This document shows positions 16,289 through 24,151 of a DNA stretch of 48,778 nt, in pieces; within the stretch, counting starts at the first letter, position 1; each line of letters opens with the position of its first letter. The translations under genes were made by a program, and so were the position numbers. The DNA is from WJKP01 sp964531215 (GTDB taxonomy: Bacteria; Patescibacteriota; Patescibacteriia; CAIXNZ01), in assembly GCA_964531215.1 (NCBI GenBank), contig CAZHFK010000001.1, positions 1 through 48,778 on the forward strand, read 5' to 3'. The notes beneath the pieces were generated by a model. That model was not told where the DNA came from. It was given only the letters and a program-made list of their open reading frames with translations, and did no database searches.

Positions 16289-16939
16289 TTAGTCAAGCTT
16301 TGCTTGTTCTTCTGTTTCTGTTTGCTTGGTTTCTTTTTTCTTATTTTGTTCTTTTTCTTTGGGTATTTCTGGGGATTTATTGCTGGGAAAAACAATAGCC
16401 ACAATTTTATTACCTTGCTTTTTCGGCGCTTGTTCTATTTCTATTTCAGTTATTTGACTATTAATAGTATTGATAAAATCATTAATTATTTCCTTGGCCA
16501 GTTCCGGATGCTGTCTTTCACGGCCTTTTAAAATAATTTCAATATTAATTTTATCACCACGTTTTAAAAATTTATCGGCTTGTTTTAGACGAAACTCAAG
16601 ATCGTGCTTGCCGATTCTGGGGGATAATCTAATATCCTTGACCTCGGTTTTTCTTTGCTGTGATTTTTGTTTTTTAGCAGATTTTTCCTGCTGATATTTA
16701 AAATTACCATAATTCAAAAAACGAGCAACAGGCGGCTGAGCTTTCGGGGAGACAGCAACTAGATCAAGCTCTCTTTCTTTTGCCATATCGATTGCTTGTT
16801 TGGTTGGAAAAACACCCAGCATTTGTCCTTCTTCATCAATTACTCGCACCTCTGGCGATCTGATTTTTTCATTAAAAGGATAAATTTCTTGAGCTTGTTT
16901 TTTTTGACTTTGTTTTTTTCTAAATCTGATTCTTTTCAA
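16289..16939 (-). CDS. infC: Translation initiation factor IF-3
   Basis: 216 residues. N-domain (N-E-K-I-R-S-P-E-V-R-V-I-D-E-E-G near 24; P-P-V-A-R-F-L-N-Y-G near 89) and C-domain (D-I-R-L-S-P-R-I-G-K-H-D-L near 121; G-R-E-R-Q-H-P near 158) are complete. About 35 Lys/Glu/Gln-rich residues follow, a tail not usual in IF-3 and parallel to the tail on L20. The ATG is chosen because M-K-R-I-R-F-R-K-K starts the conserved basic region. tmRNA ends ~107 bases upstream on the same strand. I saw no obvious L20-binding leader. Confidence 0.95.
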   Translation of the reverse strand: MKRIRFRKKQSQKKQAQEIYPFNEKIRSPEVRVIDEEGQMLGVFPTKQAIDMAKERELDLVAVSPKAQPPVARFLNYGNFKYQQEKSAKKQKSQQRKTEVKDIRLSPRIGKHDLEFRLKQADKFLKRGDKINIEIILKGRERQHPELAKEIINDFINTINSQITEIEIEQAPKKQGNKIVAIVFPSNKSPEIPKEKEQNKKKETKQTETEEQAKLD

Positions 16940-17046
16940 GATAGTAAAATTTAATAATTAATTGATACTTCCTCGCTTCGTTTGTCAGTTCCTTCGCTTG
17001 AAGTGTTAAAGACATCCTGAGCCATCAACGAAGTTAAGGCAAAGTG

Positions 17047-17393
17047 TGGAGATGGCGGGAATTGAACCCGCGTCTTGAAAGTTTTTTAAAATACCATCGA
17101 CAAGCTTAAATTTGAAAAGTCTTAATAATAGTTGACTGATTTGGCTAAGACCAGACCAAATCAGCTTTGCCTGAAAAAATATGACACCCCAAACCTTTTA
17201 TCAGGCATCAAAGGTAGAGATGGCTGCTGTTTTTATTAAACTGCAGCAAAAGCAAAGTTCGGAGTAAAAGCACTCTTTACTTTGGCAAATAAGTTTTTTG
17301 CACTTATTGGATTGTATTTTGGATTAACGAGGCAAAATACAGCCTCGGCTTGCAGTATTTTAAAAGTTCTTTCAATCGACGCCTGTCATCCCC
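17047..17393 (-). ncRNA. ssrA: tmRNA
   Basis: 347 nt on the minus strand. The 5' GGGGATG pairs with 3' CATCTCC, followed by A73; CCA is not encoded. The T arm (GCGGG-TTCAATT-CCCGC) is at the 3' end and the conserved 5' GACAGGCGTCGATTG is present. The tag frame runs from GCA at 17301 to TAA at 17236: 21 residues beginning A-K-N-L-F-A-K and ending F-A-F-A-A-V. It rescues stalled ribosomes together with SmpB, whose gene ends 58 bases upstream. Pseudoknots are expected but I did not fold them. Confidence 0.95.
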
Positions 17394-17451
17394 AGTATTA
17401 AATAAAAAATGATAAATGACAAAACTCAAATTGCAAATAACAAATTTGTAA

Positions 17452-17907
17452 TTACTGGAATTTTGTTTTTAAAAGTCTTTGCACTTTTCTTTTATCATCC
17501 CTTTCTTTAATTTGCTGGCGTTTATCAGCTTTTTTCTTGCCTTTAACCAGCGCAATTTCTAATTTTATTTTGTTATGCTTAGTATACAACGAAATCGGTA
17601 CTAATGTCAAGCCAGCTTGCTGTAATTTCCCGCTTAAATAATTAATTTCTTTTTGGTTTAATAAAAGTTTTCTGGATCGGGTCGGGTCATAATCAGGCAG
17701 TGGCCCGGCCATTTTATAAGCCGGAATAGTAGCATTAATTAAAAATACTTCCTGATTTTTATTAATAGTAACATAAGCGCCTTTTAAACTGGCCTGTTTT
17801 TTTCTGACTGATTTTACCTCTTGACCACTTAAAATAATACCGGCTTCAAAAGTTTCCAGTATTTCGTAGTCAAATCTCACTTTTTTATTAATTGCTAAAA
17901 CAGGCAT
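17452..17907 (-). CDS. smpB: SsrA-binding protein SmpB
   Basis: 151 residues, full length. Typical SmpB: N-K-K-V-R-F-D-Y-E-I-L-E-T-F-E-A-G at 7-23, G-x-E-V-K-S-V-R near 31, D-P-T-R-S-R-K-L-L near 76, and the basic C-terminal tail that enters the mRNA channel (K-R-Q-Q-I-K-E-R-D-D-K-R). Binds tmRNA and delivers it to stalled ribosomes; directly upstream of ssrA on the same strand. Confidence 0.96.
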   Translation of the reverse strand: MPVLAINKKVRFDYEILETFEAGIILSGQEVKSVRKKQASLKGAYVTINKNQEVFLINATIPAYKMAGPLPDYDPTRSRKLLLNQKEINYLSGKLQQAGLTLVPISLYTKHNKIKLEIALVKGKKKADKRQQIKERDDKRKVQRLLKTKFQ

Positions 17908-17961
17908 ATAAAAAATTATGATAATATTAATATCATTATAGCTGATATAATTTATTTTTTA

Positions 17962-18095
17962 AATAAATAAAGAAGGTAACACCTTCTTTGGGGATTGAGC
18001 CGCAAATTACTACTTGCAGAACCTAAATTAAGAAAGGGGTAATAGATTTTTTGATCAGGTCCTGCAAGTAGAAATTTATTGCCCGTTAAGTTTAA
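17962..18095 (-). ncRNA. Candidate structured small RNA upstream of smpB
   Basis: Bounded on the minus strand by a consensus promoter (18102-18130) and a hairpin terminator (AAAGAAGGT / ACCTTCTTT, 17969-17989, then TTTATTTATTT). Inside, CTACTTGCAGGACC and GGTTCTGCAAGTAG (18058-18071 and 18010-18023) form a 14-bp stem with one G-U pair, capped by a ~34-nt loop containing a C4 run. No ORF. It could be 6S RNA, judging by size and an isolated long stem near translation genes, or a terminated leader of smpB. I cannot match it to a named family. Confidence 0.55.
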
Positions 18096-18101
18096 TAGCT
18101 T

Positions 18102-18130
18102 ATTTTAGCATTAAAAAAGTTTTTTGTCAA
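18102..18130 (-). promoter_or_regulatory. Promoter of the candidate small RNA
   Basis: Minus strand TTGACA (complement of 18125-18130), exactly 17 bases, then TGC-TAAAAT (complement of 18102-18107). Confidence 0.8.
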
Positions 18131-18207
18131 GCTTGAATAAATAGTCATTTTGAGATTGACCAACCGGTAATAATTTTTTATAATATAATCATATATAAAA
18201 CTTTATT

Positions 18208-19263
18208 ATGGCTATTGGTAATAAAAAAATTAATATTGAAATTTCCACTAATTCGATTATTAAAATTTTAATTGTTTTATTTTTATTGTGGATTTTGTAT
18301 TTAATTCAGGACGTAGTGGCGATTTTATTTTTTGTAATTATTTTAGTTTCGGTTTTAGAACCGATTGTCAGTTGGTTAAGAAATAAAAAGATCCCCAAAT
18401 TTTTATCGGTTATTATTATTTATTTCGTTTTATTGGCAGTGGTGGCTTTAATTTTTATTTTATTGATCCCGCCAATTATTGATCAGATGCAGCATTTATC
18501 AGCCAATTTTCCTCGTTATTGGCAGAAAATGACTATTGAATTTTCCAATGTAGGCCACTTTTTAAACCAGTACGGTATTGATAAAAGCGTAGAATCATTT
18601 TTTCAATCATTCAAAATGCAACTTCCTGATTCAACCAGCGAGATTTTTACCAGGGTAGGTAATTTTTTTGCCGGCATTGTTTCTTTGATAATTATTTTGG
18701 TTATAACTTTTTATATTTTAGTTGAGCAAAATGCCATAAAAAAAGTTTTGCGACAATTGGTGCCTAGTCAATCATTGCCTTATGCTTATCAGTTGGTGAA
18801 CAGGATCCAGCAAAAATTAGGCTTATGGTTAAGAGGACAGTTGATTTTAGGTTTTATTATTTTTCTTTTGGTTTATTTTGCTTTGCTTCTTTCCGGGGTA
18901 AAATACGCTTTGATTTTGGCGATTATCGCCGGGTTATTGGAATTTATACCGTATTTAGGCCCTTTTGTGTCAGGTTTTATTGCCGTATTTTTAACTTTAT
19001 TTCAGTCTCCTTTAATGGCGTTTTGGGTTTTGATTTTATATATTGTTATTCAATTTTTTGAAAATCATATTTTTGTGCCAATGATAATGAAAAAAACAGT
19101 CGGCTTAAATCCCGTAGTCAGTATTATTGCTTTGTTGATTGGCGGGAAATTGGCCGGGCTAATCGGCGTAATTTTGGCAATTCCAGTGGTTACTGCTTTA
19201 AGTGTTTTTGTCCAAGATTTTTTGGATAAAAAAAAATCAGTTGAAATGAGATTAGAAGAATAA
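18208..19263 (+). CDS. AI-2E family permease (PerM/YdiK type)
   Basis: 351 residues with seven to eight TM helices in the AI-2E/UPF0118 layout: two N-terminal helices, a soluble segment (~90-150), then P-Y-L-G-P-F-V-S-G near 250, and Q-F-F-E-N-H-I-F-V-P near 290 followed by M-K-K-T-V-G-L-N-P-V-V, the best-conserved family region. Members export small molecules or act as Na+/H+ antiporters; the substrate here is unknown. First of four closely spaced plus-strand genes. Confidence 0.88.
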   Translation: MAIGNKKINIEISTNSIIKILIVLFLLWILYLIQDVVAILFFVIILVSVLEPIVSWLRNKKIPKFLSVIIIYFVLLAVVALIFILLIPPIIDQMQHLSANFPRYWQKMTIEFSNVGHFLNQYGIDKSVESFFQSFKMQLPDSTSEIFTRVGNFFAGIVSLIIILVITFYILVEQNAIKKVLRQLVPSQSLPYAYQLVNRIQQKLGLWLRGQLILGFIIFLLVYFALLLSGVKYALILAIIAGLLEFIPYLGPFVSGFIAVFLTLFQSPLMAFWVLILYIVIQFFENHIFVPMIMKKTVGLNPVVSIIALLIGGKLAGLIGVILAIPVVTALSVFVQDFLDKKKSVEMRLEE

Positions 19264-19273
19264 TTTATTATTT

Positions 19274-20032
19274 ATGGCCAGACAAGAACAAGATAAAAGT
19301 ACTCAAGTAGAAGAATTAGAAGCGGAAATCAGTCGCATGAAAAAAGGCTTAAAAAGAAAGCAAAATAAAAAACTATTTAGCTGTTCCGGTTGTTTGATTT
19401 TGGTTTTAATTATTATTTTGCTTATTGGTTTAGCTGGTGCTTATGTCTTAGCCAAAAGCGGTTTAAAAGAAGTTCCGTTTTTTACAGATAATTTTTATCA
19501 AGAACCAGAACCGGTCCGTTTGGTTGAAGCTGATAATGTTAATGAAGCTGATAAAGATATTTTGAATCGTTTGGAAAAAGCGGTTAGTCAAGAAGCAGTC
19601 GGTCAGCAACAAATAAATGATTTAACTGTTTCGCTTGATTTATCCGAAGAAGTTTTAACAGCTGTTTTAAGGGATAAAATAAAAGAAAAAGAATCTTTGG
19701 CTGAAAAAATTAAATACGTACAAATAGCCGTTTTACCCGATAATCTGGAAGTCTTTATTGAAAACAAAGATCCTTCTAATGCGGTTATTACATTAAATAT
19801 CAAGCCGACTATTAAAGAAGGTAAAACTGATCTGGAAATCGTTAATTTTAAAATAGGTGATTTGACTTTGCCCAACTTTATTGGTAATATTTCTTTTGGC
19901 TTTATTGCTGAAAAAAGTTTAAACAGTTTTTTAAATGTGACAGCTAAATACGGACAAATCCAAGATATTAATTTAACAAATGGTAGCTTAATTTTGGAAA
20001 TATTAATTAATAATTTAAAGGAATTACTTTAG
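19274..20032 (+). CDS. Membrane-anchored protein, unknown
   Basis: 252 residues. A charged coiled-coil N-terminus (~1-35), a TM helix at ~42-62 preceded by C-S-G-C, then about 190 outside residues with alternating beta pattern (I-K-Y-V-Q-I-A-V-L-P-D-N-L-E-V-F-I-E, then A-V-I-T-L-N-I-K-P-T). Ten bases after the permease and one base before the next gene, so one operon. The fold suggests a lipid- or ligand-binding beta sheet, but no family is recognised. Confidence 0.65.
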   Translation: MARQEQDKSTQVEELEAEISRMKKGLKRKQNKKLFSCSGCLILVLIIILLIGLAGAYVLAKSGLKEVPFFTDNFYQEPEPVRLVEADNVNEADKDILNRLEKAVSQEAVGQQQINDLTVSLDLSEEVLTAVLRDKIKEKESLAEKIKYVQIAVLPDNLEVFIENKDPSNAVITLNIKPTIKEGKTDLEIVNFKIGDLTLPNFIGNISFGFIAEKSLNSFLNVTAKYGQIQDINLTNGSLILEILINNLKELL

Positions 20033-20033
20033 A

Positions 20034-20795
20034 ATGATTGCCAAAAGAATTTTAGTTTTTTTAGGACCGCTCTTAATTGCTTTAATCCTGGAATTATCAT
20101 TTTATAATATAAAATTACTTTATATTTTACCTTTTGTCGGGCTTTTGGGGGTGTTATTGATACTAAAATATTTAATTAAGGAAAAATTACTGAGTAAAGA
20201 ATATTTTTACTTGTCGCTTTTGCCGGTTTTACTTTTTATTTGTACGGTCAGTTTGCTCTTATTGCTTAGTTTTGTTTTTTTAAAACATCTGGTTATAATC
20301 TTATTTACTTTATTATTAATTTTATACTTGGAAAATATTTTTTTATTTTATTATAAACCAGATGCTTATCAGGTTTATGCCCTGGAAAATTTATCAGCGA
20401 TTTTCAACTTAATAATTTTTTTTCTATTGGCTATAATTTTAAACGCTTTTTATACTTTTTTGAATTTACCTTTGTATCTACTTTCCTTGATTTTGATTAT
20501 AGTTCTTAGTTTATTGATTTTGCAGTCTTTTTGGATCAATAAATTAAAACATGAGTTAAGTTATGTTTATTTGATAATAATTGATATTATTATTTTGGAA
20601 TTTTTCTGGTCTTTGATTTTTTTACCTACCAATTTTTATGTCAGCGGTGTTATTTTAACCATTATTTTTTATTTGATTTGGGGGATTTTGAAAGCCAAGT
20701 TAAATGAAAAATTAAATAAAAAAATAATTTGGCGTTATTTGGTTATTAGCGGTATTTTATTATTAATAATAATTATTACATCACAATGGGTTTAA
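20034..20795 (+). CDS. Polytopic membrane protein, unknown
   Basis: 253 residues, about eight to nine hydrophobic helices (Leu/Ile-rich almost throughout), with one polar loop near 110-122 (Y-K-P-D-A-Y-Q-V-Y-A-L-E-N). It begins one base after the previous stop, pointing to translational coupling. No family recognised. The pairing with the preceding anchored protein suggests a complex (inference). Confidence 0.65.
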   Translation: MIAKRILVFLGPLLIALILELSFYNIKLLYILPFVGLLGVLLILKYLIKEKLLSKEYFYLSLLPVLLFICTVSLLLLLSFVFLKHLVIILFTLLLILYLENIFLFYYKPDAYQVYALENLSAIFNLIIFFLLAIILNAFYTFLNLPLYLLSLILIIVLSLLILQSFWINKLKHELSYVYLIIIDIIILEFFWSLIFLPTNFYVSGVILTIIFYLIWGILKAKLNEKLNKKIIWRYLVISGILLLIIIITSQWV

Positions 20796-20816
20796 ATATT
20801 AATTATAATATAATTT

Positions 20817-21974
20817 ATGTCTAATGAAAAAAAACAAAAAAAATTCAGAATTAATTGGTTGAGTCTTTTAATTTTAGCCGTAGTTTTAGGCTTTTTAGCC
20901 GGGATTACCGGTGAATTTTTTACTAAATATTATTTGTCAAATTCAGCTTTTTTCAGAGATTTATATTTTACCGAGCAAACTGATTTGGGGCAAAGAGAGA
21001 TTATTATTCGTGAACCCAAAAAAGTAGTGGTTGAACAGGATTTGCGAATTAATCAGCTAAAAAATGAAATTCAGTCTTCAATTGTCGGAGTTTATAAAAA
21101 GAAAGCCACTGTTAAAAATCTTTTGGATAAGATTTTTTTACCGGAAAATTATTTGGGCCAGGCAGTTGTTTTGACTAGTGACGGCTGGCTGATCAGTACG
21201 GCTGATATTATTGATAATGATCAGGAAAATTTGATAATTAGTTATAATAAACAGATTTATGAAATTGATAAAATAATCAAAGATAATTTATCACAAATAG
21301 TTTTTATTAAAATAACCGCCCAGAATTTACCGGTTATAAGGCTGGTTGATTTTACAGATGTAAATGACGGCCAGCAGGTTTTTATTTATAATAGTTATTC
21401 TGATCAGCTGAATTTAGCCAATATTCAGGATAAAAGACATAAAATAATTGATAATAAATATGATTTTATTTCATCCAGTGAAAGCCTGGATAAGCATATT
21501 TTATTGGACAGGGAGCTTGATAATGAATATAATGGTTCACCTTTGGTTAATTTTCAAGGTAAAATTATCGGTTTATTATCAGGGCAATCTGACCGGTTAA
21601 CGCAAGCAATCCCTTTACATTATATTAATGAAATTATCAGCCAGGTTTTAAAAGATGAGGAAATCAGCCGACCGCGATTGGGTATTAATTATATTAATTT
21701 AAGCCAGGCTTATGGTTTGACTGAAGATGATCGGCAAGGTTTGGAAAACGGGGGTTTGCTTTGGCCTGATCAGTCAGGCGTGGCTATTAAGCAAGATAGT
21801 CCTTTGTTTGGTAAATTGGTCCGCGGTGACATTATTACCAGTATAGAAGACCAAAAAATTAATCAGGAAATTGATTTATTGGATATTCTATTGCAATATA
21901 AATCGGGTCAGGAAATCAGCCTTAATTATTGGCATGAAGGCAATGAGCAGGAAATCAGTTTGATTTTACAATAG
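20817..21974 (+). CDS. HtrA-like membrane protein, catalytically dead
   Basis: 385 residues. N-terminal TM helix (~15-36), trypsin-like domain (~85-270) and a PDZ-like domain (~285-380; G-V-A-I-K-Q-D-S-P-L, then G-D-I-I-T-S-I). The family framework is present (V-V-L-T-S-D-G-W-L-I-S-T), but the His position reads S-T-A-D-I-I, the Asp strand reads Q-I-V-F-I-K-I, and the active-site GNSGGPL reads E-Y-N-G-S-P-L. All three catalytic residues are therefore replaced. It may act as a binding or scaffold protein outside the membrane. TATAAT at 20804-20809 is 7 nt from the ATG: leaderless, separate from the preceding operon. Confidence 0.8.
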   Translation: MSNEKKQKKFRINWLSLLILAVVLGFLAGITGEFFTKYYLSNSAFFRDLYFTEQTDLGQREIIIREPKKVVVEQDLRINQLKNEIQSSIVGVYKKKATVKNLLDKIFLPENYLGQAVVLTSDGWLISTADIIDNDQENLIISYNKQIYEIDKIIKDNLSQIVFIKITAQNLPVIRLVDFTDVNDGQQVFIYNSYSDQLNLANIQDKRHKIIDNKYDFISSSESLDKHILLDRELDNEYNGSPLVNFQGKIIGLLSGQSDRLTQAIPLHYINEIISQVLKDEEISRPRLGINYINLSQAYGLTEDDRQGLENGGLLWPDQSGVAIKQDSPLFGKLVRGDIITSIEDQKINQEIDLLDILLQYKSGQEISLNYWHEGNEQEISLILQ

Positions 21975-21998
21975 ATTTTTTAAAAATTTTACAATAAA

Positions 21999-22020
21999 AA
22001 CCTCTGGCTACAGGGGTTTT
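21999..22020 (+). terminator. Rho-independent terminator
   Basis: AACCTCTG / CAGGGGTT stem, GCTA loop, T6 tract. Confidence 0.75.
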
Positions 22021-22031
22021 TTATTTTACTA

Positions 22032-22060
22032 TTGACAAATATTTGATATTGTGCTAGAAT
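22032..22060 (+). promoter_or_regulatory. Promoter of the Wzz-like gene
   Basis: TTGACA, 17 bases, TGC-TAGAAT (extended -10). Confidence 0.8.
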
Positions 22061-22133
22061 TTAAAATCAAGTCAAAAAAAGAAATTTTAATATTTCTTTA
22101 TTAATTTTGGCTGTTATAATAAATTATAAATAT

Positions 22134-22979
22134 ATGGAAAACTTACAATATTCAAAAATTTTTAGAAAAAACTGGGAAATCGTTGCCTTGTTTATTGGCG
22201 TAACGGTTGTTTTGACATTGATTATAAGTTTATTGCAGCCGTTTCAATATGAAGCTTCAACTAAAATTTTAGTTATTCAAAAACAGGAAAAAAACCTAGA
22301 CGCTTATACCGCTACCAAATCAGCTGAAAGAATCGGTAAGAATTTATCAAATATTATTTTTACTTCTTCTTTTTACAATGAAGTACTTGAAGCTGATAAA
22401 GCTTTGGCTGATAAATTCCCTCAAGATAATATTGAAAAACGTAAAGCTTGGGATAAAAATGTTAAGGCCGATGTTATTCCGGAAACCGGTATTTTGGAGG
22501 TCAATGTTTATGATGTTGACCGTCAATACGCTGCTAAATTAGTTAAAACCATTTCTTATGTTTTAATGAATAAAGGCAGTGAATATCATGGCGGTGGCAG
22601 TGATGTAGGGTTTAAAATTGTTGATGATGTTTTCTTGTCTAAATATCCGGTCAGACCTAATATAATCTTAAATACTTCTTTAGCATTGGTTTTAGGCTTT
22701 TTATTGGGTAGCGCTTTCATTATATTAAGTGAAGCAGAAAAACAAAAAAAAGTTGCTGAAAAAGCTGTAAATAAGCAGCCTAGTCTTTTTGAAGATATGC
22801 AAAAACAGCAAATAAAAACGAAAGAAACCGATTTGGAAAATGAAACTGAAGCTGAAGAAGATACAATTCATTCATTTGGTAAAGCTTGGCAACTAGCCGA
22901 AGAAACAGTTAATGACTCGGCAAATAATAATCGTGCTGATCAGACTGAGATTAAAACAATGTACGACCATATCGGTTAA
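22134..22979 (+). CDS. Wzz-like polysaccharide chain-length protein
   Basis: 281 residues. TM1 at ~17-37; outside domain to ~175 with the Wzz-type Y-E-A-S-T-K-I-L-V after TM1; TM2 at ~184-204 following P-V-R-P-N. The C-terminal ~75 cytoplasmic residues are charged, with no Walker motifs, so no fused tyrosine kinase. Such proteins set polymer length together with a Wzy-type polymerase; a Wzy/WaaL-type gene lies at 32571 beyond the lipoprotein block. The ATG at 22134 is preferred over a TTG at 22107. Confidence 0.8.
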   Translation: MENLQYSKIFRKNWEIVALFIGVTVVLTLIISLLQPFQYEASTKILVIQKQEKNLDAYTATKSAERIGKNLSNIIFTSSFYNEVLEADKALADKFPQDNIEKRKAWDKNVKADVIPETGILEVNVYDVDRQYAAKLVKTISYVLMNKGSEYHGGGSDVGFKIVDDVFLSKYPVRPNIILNTSLALVLGFLLGSAFIILSEAEKQKKVAEKAVNKQPSLFEDMQKQQIKTKETDLENETEAEEDTIHSFGKAWQLAEETVNDSANNNRADQTEIKTMYDHIG

Positions 22980-22981
22980 TA

Positions 22982-23010
22982 TTGACAATTTATCCAATTA
23001 ATGTTAGGAT
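22982..23010 (+). promoter_or_regulatory. Promoter of cassette gene 1
   Basis: TTGACA, 17 bases, TGT-TAGGAT. It starts 3 bases after the Wzz-like stop codon. Confidence 0.75.
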
Positions 23011-23030
23011 GAACTATTACAAATATCATA

Positions 23031-23058
23031 GCTTTGGTTAGCTTTAACTAGCCAAAGC
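23031..23058 (+). promoter_or_regulatory. 5' UTR stem-loop of cassette gene 1
   Basis: GCTTTGGTTAG / CTAGCCAAAGC (11 bp with one G-U) around CTTTAA, about 15 nt from the predicted transcript start. No T tract, so it is probably an mRNA-stabilising or regulatory hairpin rather than a terminator. Confidence 0.55.
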
Positions 23059-23124
23059 AATTGAGGTTTGTAAAGGAAAGGAATATTTGAAAACAAAATA
23101 GATCAGAAAAAAGGAGGAAAAACA

Positions 23125-23886
23125 ATGAAAAAGCTTATTACCGTATTTGTGATTTTTACTGTGATGATGATTTTTTGTTCCGCTACTGTGGCCGAAGAAA
23201 GTAATGTTGGCCTGGCTCCGGGCAACCTGGGATTTGTGGCCGGTGGTGGCGAAGGCGGCCAGGCGAGTGATGAGGTGAACGACTTTCAGTTCATTTATCT
23301 TGGCGGTTATTACACTGCCATGCTGAATGACAAGGTGGGGATCCGCGGGACTATGATGTACTTCGGCAACTTTGAGGAGCAGGAAGAGTATTACAGCTCT
23401 TCGGCTTCCGGCTTGTCTTCGGCAGTGGAAACTTACAGGCCCATGATCGGTCTCACCTTGCAAGGTGAGCAAAACGGTTGGTGGGTCTGGAACCACATCT
23501 CTGTGGGCGCTGATCATCAGGAAGACCAGGGCTGGCTGCCAGTCACGATTCTGCATGAAGAGCTGATGTTTGGTTCTGGCTGGTTCTACAATTTTTTGTG
23601 CGCCACTGCCAGGGTCGGAGCTGAGGACTATGAGTCCTATTATCTCCGGGATCAGGTGTACTTTAAGGTGAACAACTGGCTGCACATCGGTCCTCAGGTC
23701 CAGCAAGTCTGGTTTTACCAGACAGACGACGAGGGGGATAATAAGCTGGTTTACGAACCGGCGTGGGGCGGACAAATTAAGTTCGCTGAAAATACCTCTG
23801 AACCCAAGTATTCGTTGACAGTCGGTGCGACCAACGGTGACTTTGTTGGCACGACCTATCATGTCGACGTTTGGATCGCACTTTAA
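23125..23886 (+). CDS. Cassette gene 1: secreted beta-rich protein, possibly barrel-like
   Basis: 253 residues. Type I signal peptide (~1-23, cleavage near C-S-A-T-V-A). The mature protein alternates aromatic and polar residues in strand-length blocks (Y-L-G-G-Y-Y-T-A-M-L, V-G-I-R-G-T-M-M-Y-F-G, L-H-I-G-P-Q-V-Q-Q-V-W-F-Y, S-L-T-V-G-A-T-N-G, T-Y-H-V-D-V-W-I-A-L). This resembles outer-membrane-type beta barrels, odd for a presumed one-membrane bacterium. AAGGAGG lies 8 nt before the ATG. It has its own promoter and terminator and is richer in GC than the Wzz-like gene. It lacks the W-x-V-x-S domain of its neighbours. Confidence 0.75.
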   Translation: MKKLITVFVIFTVMMIFCSATVAEESNVGLAPGNLGFVAGGGEGGQASDEVNDFQFIYLGGYYTAMLNDKVGIRGTMMYFGNFEEQEEYYSSSASGLSSAVETYRPMIGLTLQGEQNGWWVWNHISVGADHQEDQGWLPVTILHEELMFGSGWFYNFLCATARVGAEDYESYYLRDQVYFKVNNWLHIGPQVQQVWFYQTDDEGDNKLVYEPAWGGQIKFAENTSEPKYSLTVGATNGDFVGTTYHVDVWIAL

Positions 23887-23904
23887 GTTTTTTTCAAAAA
23901 GTTC

Positions 23905-23938
23905 AAGCTGGGAATGTAAAAACATTCTCAGCTTTTTT
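23905..23938 (+). terminator. Terminator of cassette gene 1
   Basis: AAGCTGGGAATG / CATTCTCAGCTT stem with one mismatch, T6 tract; the 43-bp repeat array begins 2 bases later. Confidence 0.85.
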
Positions 23939-23939
23939 A

Positions 23940-24042
23940 TTAGATAAAACTAAAGTTTTACAATCCATAGGTTAATTTGCCTTTAGATAAAACTGAAGTT
24001 TTATAATCCGTAGGTCAGGATAAAGCCGAAGTTTTATAATCC
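23940..24042 (+). repeat. 43-bp-period repeat array A (3 units)
   Basis: Two 27-bp units at 23940-23966 and 23983-24009, plus a degenerate third at 24017-24042. Unit core GATAAAACTGAAGTTTTA..ATC has dyad symmetry. The 16-bp linker (ATAGGTTAATTTGCCT) recurs in array B. It lies between a terminator and the TTGACA of the next gene. Confidence 0.85.
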
Positions 24043-24051
24043 GGGTTTAGC

Positions 24052-24080
24052 TTGACAAAAAAATTTTTTTATGATAGAAT
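24052..24080 (+). promoter_or_regulatory. Promoter of cassette gene 2
   Basis: TTGACA, 17 bases, TAGAAT; begins 9 bases after repeat array A. Confidence 0.8.
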
Positions 24081-24151
24081 GATAGATCAATAAATAGTTT
24101 GAAATATTTGAATTTTGAAAAATCAACCAAACCAATAAGGAGGAAAGAAAA

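Noticed and set aside
23044..23925. 293-codon minus-strand frame opposite cassette gene 1
   Set aside because: The plus-strand gene has promoter, SD, signal peptide and terminator; the long antisense frame is a by-product of its higher GC. The same applies to antisense frames at 24047-24721 and 25642-25959.
23940..24009. XerC/D dif-like sites (27-28 bp, two arms) flanking cassettes
   Set aside because: Length is similar, but the arms do not resemble XerC/XerD half-sites and the sites are strictly periodic arrays rather than flanking pairs.
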